Part shown: piece by piece, positions 39,528 through 50,427 of the stretch | Layout: the number at the start of each line of letters is the position of its first letter | Numbering within the stretch: the stretch's first letter is position 1 | NCBI RefSeq assembly: GCF_907164575.1 | Contig: NZ_CAJQYY010000008.1 | Span: forward strand, 1-64,000 | DNA length: 64,000 nt | Direction of reading: 5' to 3' | Origin: Paraburkholderia gardini | GTDB taxonomy: Bacteria > Pseudomonadota > Gammaproteobacteria > Burkholderiales > Burkholderiaceae | Notes under the pieces: model-generated | Database searches by the model: none | What the model was told of the DNA's origin: nothing | The model's input: the letters and a program-made list of their open reading frames with translations, nothing else | Made by a program: the position numbers and the translations under genes

Positions 39528-39869
39528 ATGGCCGAAGTACCTCCAACCGAGTATTTCATTCAGGGCATCACGTCGAAAGGAAGGAAGTTCCGTCCGAGCG
39601 ACTGGTCGGAACGGCTCGCCGGCGTCATGTCGTGTTTCGGTCCCGGCGCGAAGGGGCCGAATGCCCGTCTTCAGTACTCGCTCTACGTTCGTCCGACCTT
39701 GCTTGGTGATCTCAAGGTCGTCATTCTCGATTCGCGTCTGCGCGACATCGAGCCGATGGCTTTCGATTTCGTGATGAATTTTGCAAAAGACAATGATCTG
39801 GTCGTGACCGAGGCGTGTGAGTTGCCGGCGCATCACGGTACCCAGCAGAAGATCGCGCAACAGGCGTAG
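39528..39869 (+). CDS. DUF3579 protein
   Basis: Small protein of 113 residues of the beta-proteobacterial DUF3579 family, function unknown. It is predicted soluble, with a central FRPSDWSERLAG segment and a hydrophobic core (LLGDLKVVILDSRL). It starts with ATG about 215 bp downstream of a TATAAT and is followed by its own terminator. Its neighbourhood (argF, rpsT, murJ) is typical for Burkholderiaceae. Confidence 0.88.
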   Translation: MAEVPPTEYFIQGITSKGRKFRPSDWSERLAGVMSCFGPGAKGPNARLQYSLYVRPTLLGDLKVVILDSRLRDIEPMAFDFVMNFAKDNDLVVTEACELPAHHGTQQKIAQQA

Positions 39870-39944
39870 CGGCATTTGCAGGACAAGACCTCGCTGGCGC
39901 GACGAAGCGCGACAGGAGGCAGGGGCGCCAGGGCCCGAGCGAAC

Positions 39945-39970
39945 AAAAACCCGCCGAAGCGGGTTTTTTT
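39945..39970 (+). terminator. terminator of the DUF3579 gene
   Basis: AAAAACCCGC pairs with GCGGGTTTTT around CGAA, followed by more T residues. Confidence 0.9.
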
Positions 39971-40050
39971 ACGTCCGTCGCGCACTCAGTCGAGGGCGAG
40001 CAGGGGGCCGGAACATCGCCGCGCGGCGGGCATTGTTTGCGCGCGAATAC

Positions 40051-40075
40051 AAAAAAGCCCGCCAGAGCGGGCTTT
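40051..40075 (-). terminator. terminator of rpsT
   Basis: Read on the minus strand, AAAGCCCGC and GCGGGCTTT pair around a 4-nt loop and run into TTTTTT, 50 bp after the rpsT stop. Confidence 0.9.
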
Positions 40076-40125
40076 CATGATGCAGCGGAAACAGGAGGTA
40101 GCCCGCCGAAGCGAGCCGACCGGAT

Positions 40126-40404
40126 TTACTGCGCTGCGGGCGCTTGCAGACCCTTGATGGCTGCAGCGAGGCGGCTCTTATGGCGAGCTGCCTTGTTCTT
40201 GTGAACGATTCTCTTGTCGGCGATGATGTCGATGGTCTTCGACGATGCCTTGAAGAGTTCAGCGGCCTTGGCCTGGTCGCCGGCGTCGATCGCCTTGCGG
40301 ACTGCCTTGATCGCGGTGCGGAACTTCGAGCGCAGTGCCGAGTTGTGCGAATTGGCCTTGGCGGCCTGGCGGGCGCGCTTGCGTGCTTGTGCGGTATTTG
40401 CCAT
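40126..40404 (-). CDS. rpsT: 30S ribosomal protein S20
   Basis: Ribosomal protein of 92 residues that binds 16S rRNA. The [21 protein letters not shown] start is rich in Lys and Arg, and the helical [15 protein letters not shown] segment is conserved. It has its own promoter and terminator. In E. coli S20 represses its own translation; the long leader here leaves room for similar control. Confidence 0.97.
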   Translation of the reverse strand: MANTAQARKRARQAAKANSHNSALRSKFRTAIKAVRKAIDAGDQAKAAELFKASSKTIDIIADKRIVHKNKAARHKSRLAAAIKGLQAPAAQ

Positions 40405-40696
40405 GACGGTTCCTTATCCTGTTCCTGTTTCCAGTGCCAGCCTTCAAGTGGGTTGGCGCTGCTTTGATCCGAACCTCTGGAAGCGATTGCCCAGAGGCGC
40501 AAAAGAGTTCGATTGAGTCCGATCCGGTCTGATTTCGAGAACGAAACCCAAGACCGGCAGATACGCGAAAGTGACAGAAAGCGCACCTGTTTCGGTTCGC
40601 ACCCCGGTCGCCTCACGTCCGTCACATCATCCTGGCAACATGACTCCATGCATACGAAGACGTGATCCGACGGCCGAGCGAGCCTCGAAACCGGCG

Positions 40697-40726
40697 ATTA
40701 TAGCAACAAAATCAGGCATGTGGCAA
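40697..40726 (-). promoter_or_regulatory. sigma-70 promoter of rpsT
   Basis: On the minus strand TTGCCA (-35) and TATAAT (-10) are separated by 18 bp. The predicted start lies about 285 nt before the rpsT ATG, which is a long untranslated leader. The rest of the 597-bp rpsT/murJ gap holds the murJ promoter region and no convincing gene. Confidence 0.7.
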
Positions 40727-41001
40727 CGGAAATAGGCCGCCGTCCCTCGTGGCGCGTCGCTACTGGCTTGCGGACAAGCACCGCCCGCAGGCGCCTGCGG
40801 TTGTTGCACGGATGCCCGGCGGCGGGTGTAGTCTTCGCTCCGCTGTGCTCCGGAATGCCGGACAAACCGCGCACAAACCTCGGGCAAACCCCGCACCAGA
40901 CGAATATTTCGCGAACGTCGCTAGCTGGAAACGGTCCGACTCGCGTTCCGGCTCGTCCCGTCGTCCGCTCATGTGAGCGGCACCCGTATAATAAGCGCCC
41001 C

Positions 41002-42552
41002 ATGAATCTATTCCGAGCCCTGCTGACGGTCAGCGGATTCACGCTGCTGTCGCGCGTGACCGGCCTGGCCCGCGAGACGCTGATCGCCCGAGCGTTCGGC
41101 GCCAGCCAGTACACCGATGCGTTCTACGTCGCCTTCCGCATCCCGAACCTGCTGCGTCGTATTTCCGCCGAAGGCGCGTTTTCGCAGGCCTTCGTCCCGA
41201 TCCTCGCCGAGTTCAAGAACCAGCAGGGTCACGACGCCACCAAGGCGCTCGTCGACGCAACGTCGACTGTGCTTGCCTGGGCGCTGGTCGTGCTGTCGGC
41301 ACTGGGGATCGCGGGTGCGTCGTTTGTCGTGTACGTCGTCGCGTCGGGCCTCAGGGCCGACGGGCAGGCGTATCCGCTCGCCGTCGCGATGACGCGGATC
41401 ATGTTCCCGTACATCGTCTTCATTTCGCTGACGTCGCTGGCGTCGGCGGTGCTCAACACGTACAAGAACTTTTCGCTGCCCGCGTTCGCGCCGGTGCTGC
41501 TGAACGTGGCGTTCATCGTCGCGGCGGTGTTCTTCGCGCCGCACATGAAGACGCCGGTGTACGCGCTCGCGTGGGCCGTGATCGCGGGCGGCGTGCTGCA
41601 GTTCCTCGTGCAGTTGCCCGGCCTGAAAAAGATTGACATGATGCCGCGCATCGGACTAAACCCCGTGCGCGCGCTCGCGCATCGCGGCGTGAAGCGCGTG
41701 CTCGCGAAGATGGTCCCGGCGATGTTCGCGGTGTCGGCGTCGCAGATCAGTCTCATCATCAATACGAACATCGCGTCGCATATCGGGCCGGGCGCCGTCT
41801 CGTGGATCAACTACGCCGACCGGCTGATGGAGTTTCCGACCGCGCTGCTCGGCGTCGCGCTCGGCACGATCCTGCTGCCGAGTCTGTCGAGGGCGCACGT
41901 CGACGCCGATCCACACGAGTATTCGTCGCTGCTCGACTGGGGTTTGCGCGTCACGTTCCTGCTTGCCGCGCCAAGCGCCATCGCGCTCTTTTTCTTCGCC
42001 GAGCCGCTGACGGCCACGCTCTTTCACTACGGCAAGTTCGACGGCCACTCGGTCGTGATGGTTGGCCGCGCGCTATCGGCGTATGGCGTGGGCCTGATCG
42101 GCCTGATTCTCATCAAGATTCTCGCGCCCGGTTTCTACGCGAAGCAGGACATCAAGACGCCCGTGAAAATCGCGGTGGGCGTGCTGATCGTCACGCAGCT
42201 TTGTAACTACGTGTTCGTGCCGATTTTCGCGCACGCCGGGCTTACGCTCAGCATCGGCCTCGGCTCGTGCGTGAATGCGGCGGCGCTCTTCGTGATGCTG
42301 CGCCGCCGCGGCATTTACATGCCGTCGAGCGGCTGGGCGCGCTTCTTCGTGCAACTGCTTGGCGCGTGTCTCGTGATGGCCGGCGTCATGCACTGGTTCG
42401 CGATCAATTTCGACTGGATCGGCATGCACGCCGAGCCGCTGCGCCGCATCGCGTTGCTGGGTGCGTGCCTCGTTCTGTTCGCCGCGCTATATTTCGGTAT
42501 GCTCTGGTTGATGGGCTTCAAGTACGCGTATTTCAGAAGGCGGGTGAAGTGA
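41002..42552 (+). CDS. murJ: lipid II flippase MurJ
   Basis: MATE/MOP-superfamily membrane protein of 516 residues with about fourteen helices that moves lipid II across the inner membrane for peptidoglycan synthesis. It begins MNLFRALLTVSGFTLLSR and contains the conserved RIPNLLRRISAEGAFSQAF region. TATAAT at 40987-40992 ends nine bases before the ATG and there is no ribosome-binding site, so a leaderless mRNA is possible. It overlaps the sirB1-type gene (GTGA). Confidence 0.95.
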   Translation: MNLFRALLTVSGFTLLSRVTGLARETLIARAFGASQYTDAFYVAFRIPNLLRRISAEGAFSQAFVPILAEFKNQQGHDATKALVDATSTVLAWALVVLSALGIAGASFVVYVVASGLRADGQAYPLAVAMTRIMFPYIVFISLTSLASAVLNTYKNFSLPAFAPVLLNVAFIVAAVFFAPHMKTPVYALAWAVIAGGVLQFLVQLPGLKKIDMMPRIGLNPVRALAHRGVKRVLAKMVPAMFAVSASQISLIINTNIASHIGPGAVSWINYADRLMEFPTALLGVALGTILLPSLSRAHVDADPHEYSSLLDWGLRVTFLLAAPSAIALFFFAEPLTATLFHYGKFDGHSVVMVGRALSAYGVGLIGLILIKILAPGFYAKQDIKTPVKIAVGVLIVTQLCNYVFVPIFAHAGLTLSIGLGSCVNAAALFVMLRRRGIYMPSSGWARFFVQLLGACLVMAGVMHWFAINFDWIGMHAEPLRRIALLGACLVLFAALYFGMLWLMGFKYAYFRRRVK

Positions 42553-43400
42553 TCACGACGACGCGGGTTCTCGACTATTTCAGCACGCTCGTAGCCGAAG
42601 ACGACAGCCTGCCGCTCACCGAAGCGGCTCTGTCGCTCGCGCAGGATGCGTACCCTGATCTCGACCTGACCGGCATTCTCGCCGAGATCGACGAACTGGT
42701 GCTGCGTCTGCGGCGCCGTATGCCGGAAGATGCCGATCTCAGGCAGAAAGTCGGCGTGCTGAACCGCTTTTTCTTCCGCGAGCTGGGTTTCGCCAGCAAT
42801 CTCAACGACTATTACGACCCCGACAACAGCCATCTGAACATGGTGCTGCGGCGGCGTCGCGGCATTCCGATTTCGCTCGCCGTGCTGTATCTGGAGATGG
42901 CGAGCCAGATCGACGTGCCCGTGCGCGGCGTATCGTTTCCCGGCCACTTCCTGCTGCGCGTGACGACGCCCGACGGCGACGTGATGCTCGATCCGACAAC
43001 CGGGCATTCGCTGTCCGAATCGGAGATGGTCGAGATGCTCGAACCGTATGTCGCGAAAGCCGGGGAATCGGTCGGACGCGCGCTGCGCATGTTGCTGCAA
43101 CCGGCCACGCGCCGCGAGATCATCGCGCGCATGCTGCGCAATCTGAAGAGCACCTATCTGCAGACCGAACGCTGGCAGCGGCTGCTCGCGGTGCAGCAGC
43201 GTCTCGTGATCCTGCTGCCGGAAAACATCGAGGAAGTGCGCGATCGCGGCTTCGCGTATGCGCGGCTCGATTACCTGCGCCCGGCGCTGGAAGATCTCGA
43301 ACGCTATCTCGGCGATCGTCCGGATGCGGAAGACGCGACCGTCGTCGAGTCGCAATTGCACGAGCTGCGTCAGCGCACGCAGCATAACGACCGGGATTGA
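42549..43400 (+). CDS. SirB1-family protein with transglutaminase-like and TPR regions
   Basis: Protein of 283 residues. The N-terminal half has the transglutaminase-like SirB1 core (RRGIPISLAVLYLEMASQ and VSFPGHFLLRV), and the C-terminal 90 residues are TPR-like. GTG at 42549 overlaps the murJ stop as GTGA, showing coupling. Function is unknown; the family often sits near cell-envelope or peptidoglycan genes. A bidirectional terminator follows. Confidence 0.85.
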   Translation: MITTTRVLDYFSTLVAEDDSLPLTEAALSLAQDAYPDLDLTGILAEIDELVLRLRRRMPEDADLRQKVGVLNRFFFRELGFASNLNDYYDPDNSHLNMVLRRRRGIPISLAVLYLEMASQIDVPVRGVSFPGHFLLRVTTPDGDVMLDPTTGHSLSESEMVEMLEPYVAKAGESVGRALRMLLQPATRREIIARMLRNLKSTYLQTERWQRLLAVQQRLVILLPENIEEVRDRGFAYARLDYLRPALEDLERYLGDRPDAEDATVVESQLHELRQRTQHNDRD

Positions 43401-43430
43401 ACGCGGCGAGCTGCGTTTTGCAATGGCACA

Positions 43431-43465
43431 AAAAAACGCCTGCGATGAAAATTGCAGGCGTTTTT
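43431..43465. terminator. bidirectional terminator between sirB1-type gene and SDR
   Basis: AAAAACGCCTGC pairs with GCAGGCGTTTTT around a 10-nt loop between convergent genes. Confidence 0.88.
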
Positions 43466-43518
43466 CGTTGTAGCTGGCATGGCGGCGTAAAACAGGGCGC
43501 CGCGCCGCGAGAGGAAGA

Positions 43519-44277
43519 TTACTTCGGCTGCATCCGGATCGCGCCATCCAGCCGGATCACTTCGCCGTTGAGCATCGGATTCTCGAGAATCTGTTTGACG
43601 AGCATCGCGTATTCCACCGGTTTGCCAAGGCGCGGCGGGAACGGCACCATGGCGCCGAGTGCGTCCTGCACGTCCTGCGGCATGCCGAGCAGCATCGGCG
43701 TTTCGAAGATGCCCGGCGCGATCGTCATCACACGGATCGCATTACGCGACAGGTCGCGCGCGATCGGCAACGTCATGCCGACGACGCCGCTCTTCGAAGC
43801 CGCGTACGCCGCCTGACCGATCTGTCCGTCGAACGCGGCCACCGACGCCGTGTTGACGATCACACCGCGTTCGCCGTTTGCGTTCGTCTCGTTCTTCGAC
43901 ATCGCCGCAGCCGCGAGGCGGATCATGTTGAACGTGCCGATCAGATTGATCGAGATGGTTTTGACGAAGGAATCGAGCGGATGCGGTCCGTCCTTGCCCA
44001 CTGTCTTGATGGCGGGCGCGACGCCCGCGCAGTTGATCAGGCCGCGCAGCGTGCCGGCCTGCGTGGCGGCACCGACCGCCTGGGTCGCGTCGTCTTCGCG
44101 GCTGACGTCGCACTTCACGAACACGCCGTCCAGTTCCCTCGCAAGCGCGTTGCCGGCGTCCACGTTCAGGTCGGCCAGCACGACCTTGCCGCCGTTTTCA
44201 ACGATGAGGCGCGCGGTAGCCGCGCCGAGGCCCGATGCACCACCGGTGATGAGAAATACGTTGTCGCGAATGTCCAT
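43519..44277 (-). CDS. SDR 3-hydroxyacyl-CoA dehydrogenase (HSD17B10-like)
   Basis: Short-chain dehydrogenase of 252 residues. The cofactor motif TGGASGLG is at about 11-18, and YAASKSGV carries the Tyr/Lys pair near 165-169. The [10 protein letters not shown] and RLGKPVEYA segments are typical of type 2 3-hydroxyacyl-CoA dehydrogenases, which act in fatty acid or branched-chain acyl degradation. It follows adk on the same strand but is separated from it by a terminator-like hairpin. Confidence 0.88.
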   Translation of the reverse strand: MDIRDNVFLITGGASGLGAATARLIVENGGKVVLADLNVDAGNALARELDGVFVKCDVSREDDATQAVGAATQAGTLRGLINCAGVAPAIKTVGKDGPHPLDSFVKTISINLIGTFNMIRLAAAAMSKNETNANGERGVIVNTASVAAFDGQIGQAAYAASKSGVVGMTLPIARDLSRNAIRVMTIAPGIFETPMLLGMPQDVQDALGAMVPFPPRLGKPVEYAMLVKQILENPMLNGEVIRLDGAIRMQPK

Positions 44278-44414
44278 GACAGCTCCTGTTACTCCGGTCG
44301 TTGACCGCTCGAATTGGGATGGGGTTGACGGGCGATTGTAGCCGCTGAAAATTCCGTTGCCACTCCCCGAGCCGGGTGGGTGGCTGCACGGCTGAACGCA
44401 GCCGCGTGGGCAAT

Positions 44415-44441
44415 AAAAAACCCGCCATGGCAGCGGGTTTT
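44415..44441 (-). terminator. terminator downstream of adk
   Basis: AAAACCCGC and GCGGGTTTT pair around a 7-nt loop. On the minus strand the stem runs into TTTTTT just after the adk stop. Confidence 0.85.
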
Positions 44442-44461
44442 CCAGCGACGTTCGAACGTGC

Positions 44462-45193
<732 letters not shown>

Positions 45194-45353
45194 TCAGCCG
45201 GTTTCTGAAACCCGCGCGCAATGCGGCGGCCTGTCTCGCGCAGCACGTCGTGAACGACGGCGCTGCAAGACTGCCAGCGGCAGAAACGGGGGAAACCCTG
45301 ACGAAGAATGGCTCCGGGCGGCTCGCGCAACCGTTTGATTATGCCATGGGTTT

Positions 45354-46163
45354 TTATGCTCGCGACCCGAATAACGCCTGTACGCGCGCGAGATCGGCCG
45401 GTGTATCGACGCCGGGCAACGGCGCGTCCTGCGTGACGAGCACGGCAATGCGCTCGCCATGCCACATCGCGCGCAACTGTTCGAGCGCCTCGGCCTGTTC
45501 GATCGGCGAAAGCGTGAGCGTCGGGTACGTACGCAGGAATTTCGCGCGATACGCATAGAGGCCGATGTGCCGGTAGACGTGCGCGAGCGCGGGCGGTGCG
45601 GGCATCGTGGCGACATCGGGCCAGTGTGGCTGATACGCGTCGCGCGCCCATGGAATCGGCGCGCGCGAGAAGTAGAGCGCGACGCTTCGCGCGTCGAGCA
45701 CGACCTTCACGACGTTCGGATTGAAGACTTCGGCGGGATCGATAATCGGGTGCGCCGCGGTGGCGATCGCGCAGCCGCTGTTCGCGGCCAGATGCGACGC
45801 AACGCCGCGCACGAGTGCCGGGTCGATCAACGGCTCGTCGCCCTGTACGTTGACGACGATCGTGTCGTCGCTCCAGCCGAAATGCGCGGCGACTTCGGCG
45901 AGCCGGTCCGTGCCCGACGGATGATCGGCGCGCGTCAGCATCGCTTCGATCCCATGTTCGCGGGCGACGTCGAGCACCGCTTGCGCGTCCGACGCGATCA
46001 GCACCTGCTGCGCGCCCGATTCGAGCGCGCGTTCGGCGACGCGCACGACCATCGGCTTGCCGCCGATATCGGCGAGCGGCTTGTTCGGCAGACGCGTGGA
46101 CGCGAGCCGCGCCGGCACAACGGCGATGAACGGCGGGGCAGCGGGACGGGGAGATTCAGTCAT
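45354..46163 (-). CDS. kdsB: 3-deoxy-manno-octulosonate cytidylyltransferase
   Basis: Enzyme of 269 residues that activates KDO as CMP-KDO for lipopolysaccharide core synthesis. [20 protein letters not shown] (about 18-37) is the nucleotide-binding signature. I chose the ATG at 46163 (MTESPRP). It follows the Trm112-like gene and lpxK on the same strand, grouping envelope lipid A/KDO genes. Confidence 0.95.
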   Translation of the reverse strand: MTESPRPAAPPFIAVVPARLASTRLPNKPLADIGGKPMVVRVAERALESGAQQVLIASDAQAVLDVAREHGIEAMLTRADHPSGTDRLAEVAAHFGWSDDTIVVNVQGDEPLIDPALVRGVASHLAANSGCAIATAAHPIIDPAEVFNPNVVKVVLDARSVALYFSRAPIPWARDAYQPHWPDVATMPAPPALAHVYRHIGLYAYRAKFLRTYPTLTLSPIEQAEALEQLRAMWHGERIAVLVTQDAPLPGVDTPADLARVQALFGSRA

Positions 46164-46326
46164 GGGACGGATTTGACGGCTCGTGAGAGCCCGCTGCGCA
46201 CCCGGCGTTCGATACTCTCGAAGCGGCAAGCCGGAAGCGCAAGGATACGGGCGTGAAGGAGGGGCGAGCGGGGACAGCGTGCAAGGCGCCCGAAAGCGCC
46301 GCGATCACCCAGGCGTGAGCCGGGCG

Positions 46327-46533
46327 TTACGAGTCCGATGCGGGACCGGCCGGGTCGACCAGCGTGCCTTCGACGGTTTGACGTGCTTCGTCGACCAGCA
46401 TCACGGGAATGCCGTCACGGATCGGATAGGCCAGCTTGTCGGCGTTGCAGATCAGTTCCTGCGCGGCGCGATCGTAGCTGAGCGGGCCCTTGCAGATCGG
46501 ACAGACGAGAATTTCAAGCAGGCGAGCGTCCAC
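46327..46533 (-). CDS. Trm112/YcaR-family small zinc-ribbon protein
   Basis: Protein of 68 residues with CPIC (Cys11, Cys14) and Cys29, like the E. coli YcaR protein between lpxK and kdsB. Eukaryotic Trm112 activates methyltransferases; the bacterial role is not settled. Its start overlaps the lpxK end by 20 bp, which indicates coupling. Confidence 0.9.
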   Translation of the reverse strand: MDARLLEILVCPICKGPLSYDRAAQELICNADKLAYPIRDGIPVMLVDEARQTVEGTLVDPAGPASDS

Positions 46534-47530
46534 GGACTTTCTCCACGACTAAAGCGATAAGGCGGTGATCCAGCGCGGCTTCGACCGGGACAACCCAGAT
46601 CCGCGCATCATGCCAGGACCCCAATTTTACCGCATCCTTTTCCGTGATCAGGATGGCGTCGGCATCGACGTCGGCGAAAGGATTCGTGGCGTACGCGTAA
46701 TGATCGGGCAACGCGCGCGTGACGGGCGACAGGCCGGCGGCGCGCAGCGTCGCGAAAAAGCGCTCCGGTGCGCCGATGCCGGCGGCGGCCAGCACACGGT
46801 CGCCGGCGAACTGCGCAAGCGGCCGGCGCAGCGCAGGGCGCTCGAGATGCCATGCGTCGCCAGGCGTGAGCTCGAGCGCGAACGTGTCAGGCCACGCAGG
46901 CAACGTGCGGTCATAGGGATTGTTGATGAGCGTGGCGTCCCGCTGACGCGACAGCGGCTCGCGCAACGGCCCCGCCGGCAGCAGGAAGCCGTTGCCGCCC
47001 AGCCGGTGATCGAACACGACAAGCTCGACGTCGCGCGCGAGCCGGTAGTGCTGCAGGCCGTCGTCGCTCACGATGATGTCGACATCGGTGTGCGCCGAGC
47101 ACAACGCTTCGGCTGCGGCCACGCGATCGGGACATACCCAGACGGGCGCGCCCGTGCGGCGCGCGATGAGGAGCGGCTCGTCGCCCGCAAGCTGTGCCGG
47201 CGAAGCCGGCGTGACTGGCGTGGCACGCGTGATCTTCGCGCCGTAGCCGCGTGAGACGATGCCCGGTGTGAAGCCAGCGGAACGCAGCGCATCGACGAGC
47301 GCAATCACCGTCGGCGTCTTGCCGGTTCCGCCGACCGTCACGTTGCCCACCACCACGACTGGCACCGCGATGCGCACGCTTTTCATCCAGCCGAGCGCAA
47401 ACGCGGCACGACGCGACGCGGCAATGGCGCCGAACAGGCAGGCAAGCGGCGTCAACGCCCAGGCGAGTGGGCCGCGGCGTTGCCATTCCAGCGCCAGACG
47501 CGCTTCGATCCGGGATTTCAGTCCGCTCAT
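46514..47530 (-). CDS. lpxK: tetraacyldisaccharide 4'-kinase
   Basis: Membrane-associated kinase of 338 residues that phosphorylates the lipid A precursor at the 4' position. The P-loop is in [15 protein letters not shown] (about 61-75), and SRGYGAK and SDDGLQH are family motifs. The ATG at 47530 is chosen because the frame upstream is not conserved-looking. First gene of lpxK-Trm112-kdsB. The 475-565 bp between it and xseA holds no recognisable gene, although exbB/exbD often precede lpxK in relatives. Confidence 0.94.
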   Translation of the reverse strand: MSGLKSRIEARLALEWQRRGPLAWALTPLACLFGAIAASRRAAFALGWMKSVRIAVPVVVVGNVTVGGTGKTPTVIALVDALRSAGFTPGIVSRGYGAKITRATPVTPASPAQLAGDEPLLIARRTGAPVWVCPDRVAAAEALCSAHTDVDIIVSDDGLQHYRLARDVELVVFDHRLGGNGFLLPAGPLREPLSRQRDATLINNPYDRTLPAWPDTFALELTPGDAWHLERPALRRPLAQFAGDRVLAAAGIGAPERFFATLRAAGLSPVTRALPDHYAYATNPFADVDADAILITEKDAVKLGSWHDARIWVVPVEAALDHRLIALVVEKVRGRSPA

Positions 47531-48095
47531 GAACGGACCGCCGTAACGGAACGCATGGCGGGCGAGGTACGCGGGAAGGACGGGACAGGCAGCAACGCAG
47601 GTTCTCCGGGCGGTGAACGGGATAGACGGCGACCAGCCGGTCGAGCCAGGCACCGCGCGCGGCGGCGACATGCAGCGAGAGGAACGGGAGGAGCAGGAAC
47701 CGTTCGACGCCGGCCGGCAACGAGATGCTTCGGGAAGCCGGCACTCTAGCGTGCGAGCGGCGTACGCCGCAAGTCAGCCAGCGCGGAACGTGTCCACGGC
47801 AATCGTCAAAACGGCGCATGCACACCTGTGGATAACTTTGTGGAGAACCCGCCTGCCATCTCCTGCAAAGGGCCGCCAGGCTCGCCACGCATCGGCAAGG
47901 CTTACTCTTTTGGAGATATAAAACCCATAATAATCAAACGCATGCTACGAATTCACGGCCTTCCCGGCGAGGCTGGCCAACGCGGACGCACGAGAGTGCG
48001 CCAATGTGGACACTTCCCACAATCTGCACAGTGCGCTGGACGCGAATAGCCAGTCGGTCTATCGTCTGTCCGGCCTGCCAACACTCATTCCTGGT

Positions 48096-49475
48096 ATGAA
48101 TCCCGAAAGCCCATTTGCATCATCGTCGCCGCCTGGCGGCGAGGTCGTCGTGCCGGTATCGGCGCTGAACCGCGCGATCGGCACGATGCTCGAACGTTCG
48201 TTTCCGCTCGTCTGGGTGGCTGGCGAAGTGTCCAATTTCACGCGCGCCGCCAGCGGGCACTGGTACTTTTCGATCAAGGATGCGCAGGCGCAGATGCGCT
48301 GCGTGATGTTCCGCGGCCGCGCGCAGCATGCCGAATTCACGCCGCGCGAGGGCGACCGCATTGAAGTGCGCGCGCTGGTGACGATGTACGAGCCGCGCGG
48401 CGAGCTGCAACTGAACGTCGAAGCGGTGCGGCGTACCGGTCAGGGCCGTCTGTACGAAGCGTTCCTGAAGCTGAAGGCGCAACTCGAAGCCGAAGGTCTT
48501 TTCGCGCCCGAACGCAAGCGCGCGCTGCCGCCGCATCCGCGCGCGATCGGCATCGTCACATCATTGCAGGCTGCCGCGTTGCGCGACGTGCTGACGACGC
48601 TTCAGCGCCGCGCGCCGCATATTCCGGTGATCGTCTATCCGGCGCCCGTGCAGGGCGCGGGCGTGAGCGCGAAACTTGCGGCGATGGTCGAGGCCGCGAA
48701 CGCACGGCGCGAAGTCGATGTGCTGATCGTGTGTCGCGGCGGCGGTTCGATCGAAGACCTGTGGGCGTTCAACGAAGAAGTGCTCGCGCGCGCGATTGCT
48801 GAAAGCGCGATGCCGGTGGTGAGCGGCGTGGGCCATGAAACCGACTTCACGATCGCCGATTTCGCGGCCGACGTCCGTGCGCCCACGCCGACGGGCGCGG
48901 CCGAACTCGTCAGCCCGCAGCGCGCGTTGCTGCTGCGCGATCTCGATCACCGTCACGCCACGCTCGCACGCGGCTTCGGCCGCATGATGGAGCGCCGCGC
49001 GCAGCAACTCGACTGGCTGGCGCGCCGTCTCGTCTCGCCAGCCGAAAGGCTCGCGCGGCAACGCATGCATCTGCATCAGCTTTCGGTCAGACTGGCCTCG
49101 GCGGGCGCGCGGCCGGTGCGTGACGCACGCGGGCGCTTCTCGCTCCTGCAGATGCGCTGGCAGCGCTGGCGTCCCGATCTCGCCGCACATCATGCGAAAG
49201 TGACCGGGCTCGCTGAACGCCTCGAACGCGCGCAGCAGCGTCTGTACGAACGGCAGTCGGCGCGCGTCGCGACGCTCGGTGCGCGGCTCGAGGTGTTGAG
49301 CCCGCAACGCACACTCGAGCGGGGCTATGCGGCATTGCTCGATGCGCAGAACGGTCGTGCGCTGCGCGCGCCGTCGGCGCTGAAACCGGGGCGGCGGCTC
49401 ACCGTGCATCTCGCCGAAGGCTCCGCCGACATCGCGCTTTCCGACGTGCAGCCGCGCCTTACTGAAGGCTTTTGA
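48096..49475 (+). CDS. xseA: exodeoxyribonuclease VII large subunit
   Basis: Subunit of 459 residues that degrades single-stranded DNA from both ends together with XseB. An OB-fold domain (about 12-105, [21 protein letters not shown]) is followed by the catalytic domain with [16 protein letters not shown] and [13 protein letters not shown], and a coiled-coil C-terminus. The ATG at 48096 gives a normal length; a GTG at 48006 would add 30 residues. No strong ribosome-binding site marks either start. Confidence 0.93.
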   Translation: MNPESPFASSSPPGGEVVVPVSALNRAIGTMLERSFPLVWVAGEVSNFTRAASGHWYFSIKDAQAQMRCVMFRGRAQHAEFTPREGDRIEVRALVTMYEPRGELQLNVEAVRRTGQGRLYEAFLKLKAQLEAEGLFAPERKRALPPHPRAIGIVTSLQAAALRDVLTTLQRRAPHIPVIVYPAPVQGAGVSAKLAAMVEAANARREVDVLIVCRGGGSIEDLWAFNEEVLARAIAESAMPVVSGVGHETDFTIADFAADVRAPTPTGAAELVSPQRALLLRDLDHRHATLARGFGRMMERRAQQLDWLARRLVSPAERLARQRMHLHQLSVRLASAGARPVRDARGRFSLLQMRWQRWRPDLAAHHAKVTGLAERLERAQQRLYERQSARVATLGARLEVLSPQRTLERGYAALLDAQNGRALRAPSALKPGRRLTVHLAEGSADIALSDVQPRLTEGF

Positions 49476-49659
49476 TATCCGTACTTTTGACCTCGTCACA
49501 CGCGTTGCACGAGCATGTTTTACGCTACATCTGCTGCGTGTTCGCGCGATTCCCGCCATAAAGACCGGCGGTTTGCACGGTTATTCCTGGTCGCCTACAA
49601 TCGAGTGCTCTACAGCGTTATCCGCAGACTCCCCATAACACGATACAAGGAACGCAATC

Positions 49660-50238
49660 ATGGAACATACGCTCCCGCCGCTGCCGTTCGCAAAGAACGC
49701 GCTCGCTCCGAACATGTCGGAAGAGACGCTCGAATTTCACTACGGCAAGCATCATCAGACCTATGTGACCAACCTGAACAAGCTGATCCCTGGCACCGAG
49801 TTCGAGAATCTGCCGCTTGAAGAGATCGTCAAGAAGTCGTCGGGTGGCGTGTTCAACAACGCAGCGCAAATCTGGAATCACACGTTCTTCTGGAACAGCC
49901 TGTCGCCGCAAGGTGGCGGCGCGCCGACCGGCAAGCTCGCTGACGCGATCAACGCGAAGTGGGGTTCCTACGACAAGTTCAAGGAAGAATTCACGAAGGT
50001 GGCAGTCGGCACGTTCGGTTCGGGCTGGGCATGGCTCGTGAAGAAAGCCGACGGCTCGCTCGATCTGGTGTCGACCAGCAACGCCGCAACGCCGCTCACC
50101 ACGGACGCAAAGCCGCTCCTGACGATCGACGTGTGGGAACACGCGTACTACATCGACTATCGCAATGCGCGTCCGAAGTTTGTCGAAGCGTACTGGAACA
50201 TCGTGAACTGGGAATTCGCCTCGAAGAATTTCGCGTAA
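49660..50238 (+). CDS. sodB: iron superoxide dismutase
   Basis: Enzyme of 192 residues that removes superoxide in the cytoplasm. Metal ligands are His27 (HYGKHH region), His74 (NHTFFW), and Asp/His in DVWEHAYY near 157-161. Sequence features ([12 protein letters not shown]) fit the Fe type. An AAGGAACG site precedes the ATG, and a terminator follows. Confidence 0.96.
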   Translation: MEHTLPPLPFAKNALAPNMSEETLEFHYGKHHQTYVTNLNKLIPGTEFENLPLEEIVKKSSGGVFNNAAQIWNHTFFWNSLSPQGGGAPTGKLADAINAKWGSYDKFKEEFTKVAVGTFGSGWAWLVKKADGSLDLVSTSNAATPLTTDAKPLLTIDVWEHAYYIDYRNARPKFVEAYWNIVNWEFASKNFA

Positions 50239-50322
50239 GCGCACGATGTAGCCGACGATATCGTCCAGCGCGTGGCGCCCAGGTCCTGGCGTCACGGCCA
50301 GATGCCAGACGGTATTGAACAT

Positions 50323-50356
50323 GAAAGCCCTCCAATGCGAGGGCTTTCTGTTTTTT
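50323..50356 (+). terminator. terminator of sodB
   Basis: GAAAGCCCTC pairs perfectly with GAGGGCTTTC around a 6-nt loop and is followed by TGTTTTTT. Confidence 0.88.
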
Positions 50357-50427
50357 GAGCGGCGAGCATGTTCGCCGAACCGGTGGCATCCTCCTGAAAC
50401 GTCCACCGTACATCGAGCCCGACCAAC

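Noticed and set aside
47827..47835. DnaA box TGTGGATAA as sign of a replication origin
   Set aside because: There is only one exact box and one near match, with no dnaA, dnaN, parA or AT-rich unwinding region nearby.
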